A stretch of 64,000 nt of DNA from Tateyamaria sp947503385 (GTDB lineage Bacteria; Pseudomonadota; Alphaproteobacteria; Rhodobacterales; Rhodobacteraceae): assembly GCF_051195235.1 (NCBI RefSeq), contig NZ_JBNFZM010000003.1, positions 248,001 to 312,000 on the forward strand. Direction: 5' to 3'. The notes beneath the pieces are model-generated. The model saw only the letters and a program-made list of their open reading frames with translations, did no database searches and was not told the origin of the DNA. Positions 1-6,943 of this stretch are shown here, piece by piece (within the stretch, counting starts at the first letter, position 1; each line of letters begins with the position of its first letter). The translations under genes were made by a program, and so were the position numbers.

Positions 1-443
1 GTGGCACGCTTGGCGACGACATGCGCGCCCGCGCAGAACGGCACGGCCTGTCCAAGCGGATCACTTGGCGTGGGGCCTGCGACCAGCCCGAAGTGATCGC
101 AGCCATGCGCGCCGCCCACCTCTTTGTCTTGCCGAGCCGCGTGGCGGCTGACGGTGACCGCGACGGGCTGCCCAATGTGCTGATGGAAGCGGCAAGCCAA
201 GGTCTGCCCATCCTGTCCACCCCGGTATCCGCCATTCCTGAATTCATCGAAAACGGCATCCACGGCGTTCTAAGCGATGACAGCCCATCCGCGCTGGCCC
301 AGAACATGATCGACCTCGCCGCACATCCTGCGCGGGCGCAAGCGCTTGCCGATGCGGCCCATACCCGCCTGCGCAGCGATTTCACAATGCAACCGGGTAT
401 CGACCACTTGGCACAGCGGTTGCGTGCGGTGATGGACACATGA
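1..443 (+). CDS. Glycosyltransferase family 4 protein, C-terminal part (5' end outside window)
   Basis: The reading frame is open from base 3 and has no start inside the window, so the gene begins upstream. The visible 147 residues are the nucleotide-sugar-binding half of a GT-B glycosyltransferase. The family-4 motif is clear: a Pro-Ser-Arg segment, then DGLPNVLMEA, with its second glutamate in the usual EX7E position, followed by GLPILSTPVSAIPEFI. The enzyme should transfer a sugar from a nucleotide sugar at the cytoplasmic face. The stop overlaps the next start by 4 bases (ATGA), so the two are translationally coupled. Donor and acceptor cannot be read from the sequence. Confidence 0.85.
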   Translation, partial: GTLGDDMRARAERHGLSKRITWRGACDQPEVIAAMRAAHLFVLPSRVAADGDRDGLPNVLMEAASQGLPILSTPVSAIPEFIENGIHGVLSDDSPSALAQNMIDLAAHPARAQALADAAHTRLRSDFTMQPGIDHLAQRLRAVMDT

Positions 444-1507
444 GCATCGCCTTTTTCGCCCCGCTCAAGCCACCAACACACCCTGTGCCGTCAGGCGACC
501 GGTCGGTGGCGCGCGCGGTGATGTCGGCGCTTGATCACGCGGGCTATGACGTGTGCCTTGCTTCTGAGTTGCGGCTTTATGATGGCTCCGGCGTTGCGGA
601 CACACAGGCGCAGCTCGCGGCGCAGGCGGACGCCGAAATCCGGCGCCTCTGTGCAACCAAGCGATCCGCAAGCTGGTCGCATTGGCTGACCTACCACAAT
701 TATTACAAGGCCCCCGACCTGATCGGCCCACGCGTCAGCGCGGCGCTGAACATCCCCTATTTGCAGGTCGAAAGCACCCGCGCGCGCAAGCGCCTGACCG
801 GACCGTGGTCGGCCTTTGCCGCCGCAGCCGAGGCGGCCAGCGATGCCGCCCGTGCAATTTTTTACTTCACCGGGCACGATGCCGAAACGCTGCGCCGGGA
901 TGCGCCTGCCGGGCAACGGCTTGTCCATTTGCCGCCCTTTCTGAACAGCGCTGCCCTGCCCGCGCCGAGCGACCTGAGTGGCCCGCTGCTGAGCGTGGCC
1001 ATGATGCGCGCAGGCGACAAAGTGGCGTCTTACCAACTGATCGCTGACGCGTTGGCCATGTTGCCGAAACGTCTGGAGTGGCACCTGAATATCGCAGGCG
1101 ACGGACCGGCCCGCGCAGAGGTGCAAGCGCTCATGGCCCCGTTTGGTCCGCGCGTGACATTTCTGGGCGAATGCGATGCCGATGCGTTGGCCCGACACTA
1201 CGCGACCGCCCGGGCGCTGCTTTGGCCCGGTATCAACGAAGCCTTTGGCATGGTCTATCTGGAGGCGCAGGCCGCAGGGGTGCCGGTGATCGCGCAGGAC
1301 CGCCCCGGTGTGCGCGATGTGGTTGCAGGGACGCATCCGGTTCCGGCAGCCGGCCCACAGGCCCTTGCGGAACGCATTGCCGCATTGTGGACCGACCCAA
1401 CAATGGCACGTGCCGAGGGTGACGCTGCCCGTCACAGGATGACCCGCACGCACCTGTTGCCAAAGGCCGCCGCCACCTTGCGCCAAACCATTGAGGCCGT
1501 GACATGA
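440..1507 (+). CDS. Glycosyltransferase family 4 protein
   Basis: This 355-residue GT-B fold protein has a variable acceptor half and a recognisable donor half. IAGDGPARAEV lies near residues 218-228, and EAFGMVYLEAQAAG at about 267-280 carries the EX7E-type pair of family 4. HLNIAGDGP followed by VTFLGECDADALARHYATARALLWPG is the usual lead-in to that motif. No signal peptide or membrane segment is seen. The gene overlaps its neighbours by 4 bases on each side (ATGA), which indicates one operon with the upstream glycosyltransferase and the downstream phosphatase. Substrate is unknown; surface polysaccharide or glycolipid assembly is inferred from context. Confidence 0.85.
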   Translation: MSIAFFAPLKPPTHPVPSGDRSVARAVMSALDHAGYDVCLASELRLYDGSGVADTQAQLAAQADAEIRRLCATKRSASWSHWLTYHNYYKAPDLIGPRVSAALNIPYLQVESTRARKRLTGPWSAFAAAAEAASDAARAIFYFTGHDAETLRRDAPAGQRLVHLPPFLNSAALPAPSDLSGPLLSVAMMRAGDKVASYQLIADALAMLPKRLEWHLNIAGDGPARAEVQALMAPFGPRVTFLGECDADALARHYATARALLWPGINEAFGMVYLEAQAAGVPVIAQDRPGVRDVVAGTHPVPAAGPQALAERIAALWTDPTMARAEGDAARHRMTRTHLLPKAAATLRQTIEAVT

Positions 1508-2091
1508 TCCGCCTTGGGCTTTTGCGACATGGGCACACGTCTTGGAACCGCGCGGGGCGCATTCAGGGACGGACGGATATCGCACTGGATGACGAGGCGC
1601 GCGCGCAACTGGGCGCGCTGCGGCTTCCTGATGGCTGGGCGGATGCGGATATCGTATCAAGCCCGCTGTCGCGCGCTGTTGAGACAGGTGTCTTGGTGAC
1701 CGGAAAGACGCCCTTGGAAATCCCTGCCCTCACCGAAATGGATTGGGGCGCATGGGAGGGTGCGCGCGGCGAAGACTTGAACGCCGATCCAGCAAGCGGG
1801 TTTCGCCATATCGAAGACTGGGGCTGGGATTATTGCCCACCGGATGGAGAAAGCCCCCGCGCAGTGCGCGCGCGCCTGCTGCCTTGGGTCAGCACCCTTG
1901 CGCGTGACACGGTTGCGATCTGTCACATCGGGATCATGCGGGTGCTTTTGGCCCATGCCACCGGGTGGGCGTTTGACGGCCCCGCCCCGTTCCAGATCAA
2001 GCGCAACCGGCTTTTTGTGCTGCACATAGATGGCAATGACTGGCAGGTGGCCCCGGTCGAGCGGCTGCAAGAGGGCCCGCCATGCGGGTGA
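1504..2091 (+). CDS. Histidine phosphatase family protein (phosphoglycerate-mutase-like)
   Basis: This 195-residue protein opens with the RHG catalytic motif LLRHGHTSWN, with nucleophile His9 and Arg8. It has the SSPLSRAVET segment near 52-61, EMDWGAWEG near 78-85 and the second histidine in ICHIGIMR at about 141. This is the complete active site of the histidine phosphatase branch that includes alpha-ribazole phosphatase and phosphoglycerate mutase. Within the glycosyltransferase run it more plausibly dephosphorylates a sugar phosphate than acts in cobalamin synthesis, but that is inference. The start overlaps the upstream stop by 4 bases and the end overlaps the next gene by 10. Confidence 0.85.
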   Translation: MIRLGLLRHGHTSWNRAGRIQGRTDIALDDEARAQLGALRLPDGWADADIVSSPLSRAVETGVLVTGKTPLEIPALTEMDWGAWEGARGEDLNADPASGFRHIEDWGWDYCPPDGESPRAVRARLLPWVSTLARDTVAICHIGIMRVLLAHATGWAFDGPAPFQIKRNRLFVLHIDGNDWQVAPVERLQEGPPCG

Positions 2092-3209
2092 TGATCGTGG
2101 TCACGCATTTGTTGGGCACGGGCCACCTTGCCCGCGCGCTCACCCTCGGGCGCGCCTTTGCTGATGCGGGGCATCGTGTCATGGTGCTCAGCGGTGGACT
2201 GCCGGTGCCGCATTTTGAAACGGTTGGGCTGCAACTGGAACAACTTGCCCCGCTGCGGTCGGACGGAACGGATTTCACCACCCTGCTTGACGCGCAAGGC
2301 GCACAGGCGGGCCCAGCCTATCGCGCCGCACGCATCGCCACGGCGCTTGACCGGTTCCACTCCTTCGCACCCGACGTGCTGATCACAGAGCTTTTTCCGT
2401 TTGGGCGGCGCAATCTGCGAGACGAATTTATGGCGCTGCTCGACGCTGCGACGGCCAAGCGGACTGTCATCCTGTCGTCGGTGCGCGATATCCTCGCCCC
2501 TCCCTCCAAGCCTGCCAAGGTCGCCTTCGCAGACGATATGGTGCAGCGCTATTACCGGGGCGTTCTGGTCCACGCGGACCGCGACATTGTCACACTTGAT
2601 CAAAGCTGGCCCGTGTCGGACACCCTCGCGCCCTACCTGAACTACACCGGGTTTGTCGCACCACCAGCGCCTGCCGGGGCCTCGGAGCGCAACGATACAA
2701 TCCTCGTCAGTGCAGGCGGCGGCGCGGTGGGCGACACGATTTATGACACTGCGCTGGCAAGCGCTGTGCGTCACCCCGACACGACGTGGCATTTGCTGGT
2801 CGGCGGAGAAGACATGCGTCGCAACGCTTTGGCGGCGCGTGCACCACAGAACGTCGTCGTTGACGCACCCCGGCCTGATTTCCGCAATCTGTTGATGCAT
2901 GTGGGCGCATCCGTGTCGATGTGCGGCTACAATACCGCGCTGGATTTGTTGCAGACAGGGGTGCCCGCCGTCATCATCCCATTTGACGATGGTAACGAGG
3001 TGGAACAGGGCCTGCGCGCAGCGGCACTGGCACAACAACCAGGCATCACCGTTGTTCGGCAGGATGCGCTGATCCCCGATACGCTGATGTCCGCCTTGCA
3101 CGCCGTGCGGCAGGAGGAACGGACGCCGCGTCGCATTGGCATGACCGGCGCCGCCGAGGCCGTGCGCATCACCGGAAAGCTATGGGGGCGCAACCATGGC
3201 CAACCCTGA
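2082..3209 (+). CDS. MurG/UGT-like glycosyltransferase
   Basis: This 375-residue GT-B protein resembles MurG and UDP-glucuronosyltransferases more than family 4. Its N-terminus has a GTGH loop (residues 12-15) followed by an ALTLGRAFADAGH helix, as in MurG where the Gly-rich loop binds the acceptor. The C-terminal half has VSAGGGAVGDTIYD and then SMCGYNTALDLLQTGVPAVI, ending with an EQGLRAAAL element that matches the donor-binding Glu-Gln of this group. It overlaps the phosphatase upstream and the deacetylase downstream, so it belongs to the same operon. Substrate is not deducible. Confidence 0.8.
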   Translation: MRVMIVVTHLLGTGHLARALTLGRAFADAGHRVMVLSGGLPVPHFETVGLQLEQLAPLRSDGTDFTTLLDAQGAQAGPAYRAARIATALDRFHSFAPDVLITELFPFGRRNLRDEFMALLDAATAKRTVILSSVRDILAPPSKPAKVAFADDMVQRYYRGVLVHADRDIVTLDQSWPVSDTLAPYLNYTGFVAPPAPAGASERNDTILVSAGGGAVGDTIYDTALASAVRHPDTTWHLLVGGEDMRRNALAARAPQNVVVDAPRPDFRNLLMHVGASVSMCGYNTALDLLQTGVPAVIIPFDDGNEVEQGLRAAALAQQPGITVVRQDALIPDTLMSALHAVRQEERTPRRIGMTGAAEAVRITGKLWGRNHGQP

Positions 3210-3933
3210 CTGGACACCGCTCCGCAACGCCTTGCGGGATTGCCGCGCGGCGAACACGATGCCCACGCTCTGGTGGCGCGATGATGACGCCGTCGCACCG
3301 ACACGCGCGCTCGACCAACTGTGTGCCCTGACCGAGACCTTCCACCTGTCTGTCCACCTTGCCATCATCCCGGCCCTCGCGACGGACGCCCTCGCCGCAT
3401 ATTGCGTCGATGCGCCACTGATCCCGGTGGTCCATGGTTGGGCGCACACCGACCACAGCGCCGCGCACGACAAAAAGAACGAATTTCTCACCCCGCGCCC
3501 CGACGCCAAACGCGATGCTGCACGCGGGTTGACGCATATGCGCAGCCTGTTTGGGCAGACCCTTAGACCCATGTTCGTTCCGCCGTGGAACCGTATCAGC
3601 GCGCAGGTCACAACCGCCCTGCCGGATATGGGCTACACAACCTTGTCGACATTCGGCCCGCGCGGGGCAGCCGTTCCGGGCCTTACCCGGATCAACACCC
3701 ACGTGGACCCGATCCACTGGAAAGGCACGCGCAGCCTTGTTGATACGCAAACCCTGATCGACGACGCCGCAGCGCACCTTCGGCAACGCAGCACGGGCGC
3801 TGCCGATGCGTCCGAACCATTTGGCCTGCTGACCCACCACCTTGTGCATGACGCGGCGATTTGGGCATTTGCCGAAACCTTCCTTACCGAAATGCTGACG
3901 GGTGGTGCCACGCCCTGGCAGATGGAGACATGA
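3196..3933 (+). CDS. Polysaccharide deacetylase family protein
   Basis: This 245-residue protein has carbohydrate esterase family 4-like features. RDDD at 28-31 supplies the catalytic and metal Asp pair, HGWAH at 80-84 supplies an HxxxH metal motif, and FVPPWNR near 127-133 corresponds to the RPP motif. The family hydrolyses N-acetyl groups from sugars using a divalent metal. No signal peptide is visible, so it probably acts in the cytoplasm on a precursor rather than on exported polymer. The start lies 14 bases inside the upstream glycosyltransferase, and one base separates its stop from the methyltransferase start. Confidence 0.8.
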   Translation: MANPDWTPLRNALRDCRAANTMPTLWWRDDDAVAPTRALDQLCALTETFHLSVHLAIIPALATDALAAYCVDAPLIPVVHGWAHTDHSAAHDKKNEFLTPRPDAKRDAARGLTHMRSLFGQTLRPMFVPPWNRISAQVTTALPDMGYTTLSTFGPRGAAVPGLTRINTHVDPIHWKGTRSLVDTQTLIDDAAAHLRQRSTGAADASEPFGLLTHHLVHDAAIWAFAETFLTEMLTGGATPWQMET

Positions 3934-3934
3934 C

Positions 3935-4411
3935 ATGAGCAGACTTGAATCCATGCGCCGACGGCTCAGCGCGCAGATTGACGGCATCAACTGGGCGGCG
4001 GCGCGCATCGCGAACACCCCCGGCGATGTGCTGGAACTGGGCCTCGGCAACGGGCGTACTTACGATCATCTGCGTCAGGAAATTCCCGACCGGCGCATTT
4101 GGGTGATTGACCGCGTGCTCAACCCACACCCAAGCTGCATCCCGCCCACCGAAAACTTCCTCGAAGGTGAGGCAGAGGATATGTTGGCGCGTCTCGCCAC
4201 CCAAGGTCACAAGATGGCGCTGGCCCATTACGACTTTGGCTACGGGATCAAGGAAAAGGACGTCGCCGAAGGCGCCGCCCTCAGCCCGCATATCGCCGCT
4301 GTCATGGCCCCCGGCGGTCTGATCGTGTCACAACAGCCCCTGACCGGGTTCAGACAGATTTCTGGACCGGACACGATCGACCCGGACCGTTATCTTTTCT
4401 ACCTGGCCTAG
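3935..4411 (+). CDS. Class I SAM-dependent methyltransferase
   Basis: The protein has 158 residues. SAM-binding motif I is clear at about residues 31-42 (GDVLELGLGNGR), followed by RIWVIDR, whose Asp should bind the ribose hydroxyls. The ATG at 3935 is preferred over an in-frame upstream start at 3902 because it begins one base after the deacetylase stop and gives a standard N-terminus. It is the last tightly coupled gene of the sugar operon. Sugar or lipid methylation is suggested by context only; the acceptor is unknown. Confidence 0.8.
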   Translation: MSRLESMRRRLSAQIDGINWAAARIANTPGDVLELGLGNGRTYDHLRQEIPDRRIWVIDRVLNPHPSCIPPTENFLEGEAEDMLARLATQGHKMALAHYDFGYGIKEKDVAEGAALSPHIAAVMAPGGLIVSQQPLTGFRQISGPDTIDPDRYLFYLA

Positions 4412-4452
4412 AATTTCGATCACGTTTCACGCCCGTCGCTTGCCAGAGCGCA

Positions 4453-4494
4453 AGCCCGCCCTCTACCTTCAACGACGATTCTAAGGCGGGCCCG
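4453..4494 (+). other. Hairpin between methyltransferase and PA14-like gene
   Basis: GCCCGCC at 4454-4460 can pair with GGCGGGC at 4485-4491 across a 24-base loop. There is no T-run after it, so it is a weak terminator candidate or part of the 5' leader of the following gene. Confidence 0.3.
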
Positions 4495-4524
4495 AGACCT
4501 GCCATGTCCAACGGGAGTGAATGG

Positions 4525-5091
4525 ATGACATTTATCAAGACGGCCATGTTGGCCGCCGCAGTTACTGTGCTGGCAACCGCCAGCTTTGCCGCCCCCCTCA
4601 AACTCAAGCCAGCCAGCCCGCAACCTTCGGGACTGAAAAAGGGGCTGGCGGTCAGTTACGCCTACCCGTCTGACGTCAAGACGCTCGGCAACGCCCAAAA
4701 CGCCTTGCGCAAATCCAAGCCCGGCAAACCGCTGGCGGGGCTCGACTATCGCGACACCAATGACGGGGACAAAACGTTGACGTCCAAACGCGCCCACCAC
4801 GTGGTGGCCAAGATCACGGGCTACGTGAAATTTGACGCGGCGGGGACATACAACATCGATTTTCTGACCAATGATGGACTGGATGCGAATGTTGGCGGTC
4901 AACAGGTGGGGTACTTTAACGGGCGCCAATCCTGCGCCGAAACCCGCGCCGTGCAGGTCGAGGTGCCGCAAGCGGGCTGGTATCCTGTGGACATCCTCTA
5001 CTTTCAGCGTGTGGGCACATCCTGCCTGCACATGCGCGCGGGCCAAGGCGCCCCGGATTGGATGCCCAACGCGGCCTTTGGCCACAAGTAA
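4525..5091 (+). CDS. Secreted PA14-like domain protein
   Basis: The predicted product has 188 residues. A Sec signal peptide (MTFIKTAMLAAAVTVLATAS, then FAA) occupies about residues 1-24. The mature part resembles a PA14 beta-barrel: it runs from VKFDAAGTYNIDFLTNDGLDANVGG to a conserved Tyr-Phe-Asn-Gly, then GWYPVDILYFQ and a terminal LHMRAG strand. PA14 domains bind carbohydrate in many secreted proteins. The start at 4525 is chosen over 4504 because GGGAG precedes it at proper spacing and the signal peptide begins there. One cysteine pair (SCAET, TSCLH) could form a disulfide. A periplasmic or surface glycan-binding role is inferred from the adjoining sugar operon. Confidence 0.75.
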   Translation: MTFIKTAMLAAAVTVLATASFAAPLKLKPASPQPSGLKKGLAVSYAYPSDVKTLGNAQNALRKSKPGKPLAGLDYRDTNDGDKTLTSKRAHHVVAKITGYVKFDAAGTYNIDFLTNDGLDANVGGQQVGYFNGRQSCAETRAVQVEVPQAGWYPVDILYFQRVGTSCLHMRAGQGAPDWMPNAAFGHK

Positions 5092-5117
5092 CACGTCCCG
5101 AGGTGGGACACACCCAA

Positions 5118-5152
5118 GGGCGCGCCGGTCAGGCGACCGCGCGCCCCTTTTT
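5118..5152 (+). terminator. Intrinsic terminator of the sugar/PA14 operon
   Basis: A GC-rich stem pairs GGGCGCGC-c-GGTC at 5118-5130 with its complement at 5134-5145, leaving one bulged C, and is followed by CCTTTTT. It lies 27 bases after the PA14-like gene stop on the same strand. Confidence 0.8.
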
Positions 5153-5187
5153 CCGTGGCACGCGCGGTGAGACTGTTCAGGCTGTCG

Positions 5188-5256
5188 GAAAATACGAAAA
5201 GGCGTCAGGGGCGCGGACCGAAATCCTTGCCGTGCCCAAGGGCACATCCTGACGCC
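5188..5256 (-). terminator. Intrinsic terminator on the minus strand with no assigned gene
   Basis: Read on the minus strand, GGCGTCAGG (5256-5248) pairs perfectly with CCTGACGCC (5209-5201) and is followed by TTTTCGTATTTTC. An inner GTGCCC/GGGCAC stem forms a second hairpin in the loop. This is a full Rho-independent terminator, so a minus-strand transcript should end here, yet no annotated minus-strand gene lies directly upstream. A small RNA or short peptide mRNA starting around 5300-5600 would explain it. Confidence 0.7.
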
Positions 5257-5598
5257 TCGTTGAACCTCATCATCCCCCCAGAGGGCGACATTTGGCCCAG
5301 CTTGCTCGGGGCGTTACCACCCGTCGCCGAGACATTTCAACCGAAGCCAATCCGCCTCCCGCATTAACCCTGCTGACACCGCCCATTCGCCACGACGCTT
5401 TCACGCCCACACGATCCGACCTGCATCCGGTTGCCCGTTGATGGTTCGGCTAGGTGTTGCCACCCGTCCTACACATCCCGTTGCCCCCGGGGCCTTTGCG
5501 TCCACCGCTTTGTTCAAGGAACTCTGCGCCGGTAGGTTTAACGTGCGGTATCGGGGATGAGTCGCGCAACGAAAAAATCGCGCGGTGGCGAAATTTCT

Positions 5599-5653
5599 TG
5601 GGGATAAGCTGTTGATATTACTTGTGTGTTTCCTGTGGAGAAGGTGGGGATAA
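5599..5653. other. Cluster of three DnaA-box-like sites
   Basis: On the + strand, TGGGGATAA occurs at 5599-5607 and 5645-5653, and TGTGGAGAA at 5634-5642. Each differs by one base from TGTGGATAA, the reverse complement of the classical DnaA box. All three share one orientation within 55 bases, and the DNA between them is AT-rich. This could be a DnaA-regulated or origin-like site; chance resemblance is not excluded. Confidence 0.4.
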
Positions 5654-5840
5654 GATTGGAATGTGTAGCATTAGCCGGAGCTTGGGATTGGTCAGCAGCT
5701 ATGTCGTTTACGTGGGTTTGCCCAATGATATTGAAACACTGGTTACGTTCCAATAGTCAGCGCACACAGCGTCCAAATACTGTACTTTGGGTAACCTCAA
5801 CCAGCGAAACGCACTGCTTTCATTTGTATCCACCAACACA

Positions 5841-6629
5841 CTATCCATCTACATGTTCGGATGGATTGGACACATTAATACCGGAAAAAAGAGTTCGAAA
5901 CAATTGAGCTCGGAGTTCTGCCTTCGTAAGTTCGTCGAAGTATCGAGACGTTGCGCCCAGCTTATGCATCCTGTAGATTCTAGATGAATAAGGCACGACG
6001 GAATGCTGATATTTGTGATGACTGATGATTTCTGCGTAGTCTCCGTTTCTGTAATTCTTGATGACAGAGTCTTTATTGTCCCACCAGATATCAGCTTTGG
6101 TAACAATCGTAATCACACGCGGCGGGCGCTTTGACTCTGAAAGAGTTTCACACCACTCTGCCAGCAAATCTATCTCAATATCCCGATGTTCTTTCAAAAA
6201 TTCGGCTTGCACCGCTCCGTTATCATCAAAAATCAAGCTTGCGTTTTCTTCTGAATACTCGTGGTACCCATACGAAACAACGTTCAAAACGAGATCATAC
6301 TTTCTACGCGCCGCTTCGGCAATTGCCTCCAGCCTCGCGTCAAACATACTCAGTTCGCCCGGAGCCTCAACAAACTCAAACAAGTTCTTGGAAATTTCAA
6401 TATTGTTTCTTTCAACGAATTGAGTCCGCTCCAAAATACCGACAACGTCAGGGACGACAGACGAAAGACTGCGGATCAGTTGAGTTTTTCCAGCACCAGA
6501 TGAGCCGAGTACGAGTATCCGGTGTTTCTTTCGAAAAACTGCAAGAAACTTGTCTAACCAACCCTCTTTTTTTGCAGTTCGGTAAACGTCAACTACTGCT
6601 TTTCCTATCGTCGCTTCCGAGTTTATCAT
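5841..6629 (-). CDS. P-loop GTPase-like protein of unknown function (AT-rich)
   Basis: The product has 262 residues. A Walker A/G1 motif GSSGAGKT lies at about 42-49, an EAPGE segment at 88-92 fits G3 (DxxG-like), and TKAD at 177-180 fits G4 (N/TKxD). VPYSS near 213-217 may be G5. This is the order of a small GTPase domain, with no other domain and no membrane segment. Codon use is much more AT-rich than in neighbouring genes, which suggests horizontal acquisition. Its ATG overlaps the stop of the upstream 73-codon gene (ATGA), so the pair is translationally coupled. Partner and process are unknown; defence or stress roles are possible but unsupported. Confidence 0.7.
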   Translation of the reverse strand: MINSEATIGKAVVDVYRTAKKEGWLDKFLAVFRKKHRILVLGSSGAGKTQLIRSLSSVVPDVVGILERTQFVERNNIEISKNLFEFVEAPGELSMFDARLEAIAEAARRKYDLVLNVVSYGYHEYSEENASLIFDDNGAVQAEFLKEHRDIEIDLLAEWCETLSESKRPPRVITIVTKADIWWDNKDSVIKNYRNGDYAEIISHHKYQHSVVPYSSRIYRMHKLGATSRYFDELTKAELRAQLFRTLFSGINVSNPSEHVDG

Positions 6630-6847
6630 TCTGCATCGTGGCCCTTGACTAGGAAGACTTCTAATAGTCCACGAACAGTACGTTGAAAGCTCACGTAGGC
6701 ATTTACGTCTTCAGTGCGCATCAGTACCCACATTGCTGCGGCGCTCAGAACGTGAATGCGGCACAACTTATCGCAAAAGCGACGTGAGAAAGAGTTGGCT
6801 CCGTCGACCTTTGGGTCCAAGTACTGACGGTTCACTAAAACACCCAA
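6626..6847 (-). CDS. Small hypothetical protein coupled to the GTPase-like gene
   Basis: This is a 73-residue reading frame, using a TTG start at 6847, that ends in a 4-base ATGA overlap with the GTPase-like gene. No known domain is recognised. It contains mixed basic and hydrophobic stretches (LCRIHVLSAAAMWVLM) but no clear signal peptide. The frame stays open upstream to about 6925 without an ATG or GTG, so the start is uncertain and this may be the tail of a decayed gene. A GTG at 6835 is an alternative start. The coupling to the next gene is the main evidence that it is translated. Confidence 0.4.
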   Translation of the reverse strand: MGVLVNRQYLDPKVDGANSFSRRFCDKLCRIHVLSAAAMWVLMRTEDVNAYVSFQRTVRGLLEVFLVKGHDAE

Positions 6848-6943
6848 ACTTTTTCCAAATAAACTACGTGATTTACGTCTACACGGCGAGGAGGGTAACG
6901 CACTGATTTACTGAGAGCATCGTCCATAGACTAGGGTGATGTT

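Larger units (their letters stand above)
5092..5840. other. Long stretch without a clear protein gene
   Basis: About 750 bases separate the PA14-like gene from the AT-rich GTPase gene. It holds a + strand terminator, a strong minus-strand terminator at 5188-5256, GC-rich sequence with repeated GGGTGG(C/T)AAC-type words on the minus strand, and three DnaA-box-like nonamers near 5600-5653. Composition falls from GC-rich to AT-rich at about 5560. The only minus-strand reading frame of note runs to a TGATGA near 5275, just before the terminator, and could encode about 36-60 residues (for example from ATG with MGGVSRVNAGGG). It has no convincing ribosome site, so I do not call it a gene. Confidence 0.5.

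Noticed and set aside
5440..5540. c-di-GMP-I riboswitch on the minus strand
   Set aside because: Only the GGACGCAAAG word matches; the paired stems and the second conserved segment could not be found.
5560..5660. Chromosomal replication origin
   Set aside because: Three near-boxes alone are not enough; no dnaA, hemE, parAB or gidA nearby and skew could not be calculated.
5841..6629. Naming the AT-rich P-loop protein as an anti-phage gene
   Set aside because: Only GTPase motifs and foreign composition are visible; there is no effector domain or linked defence gene.
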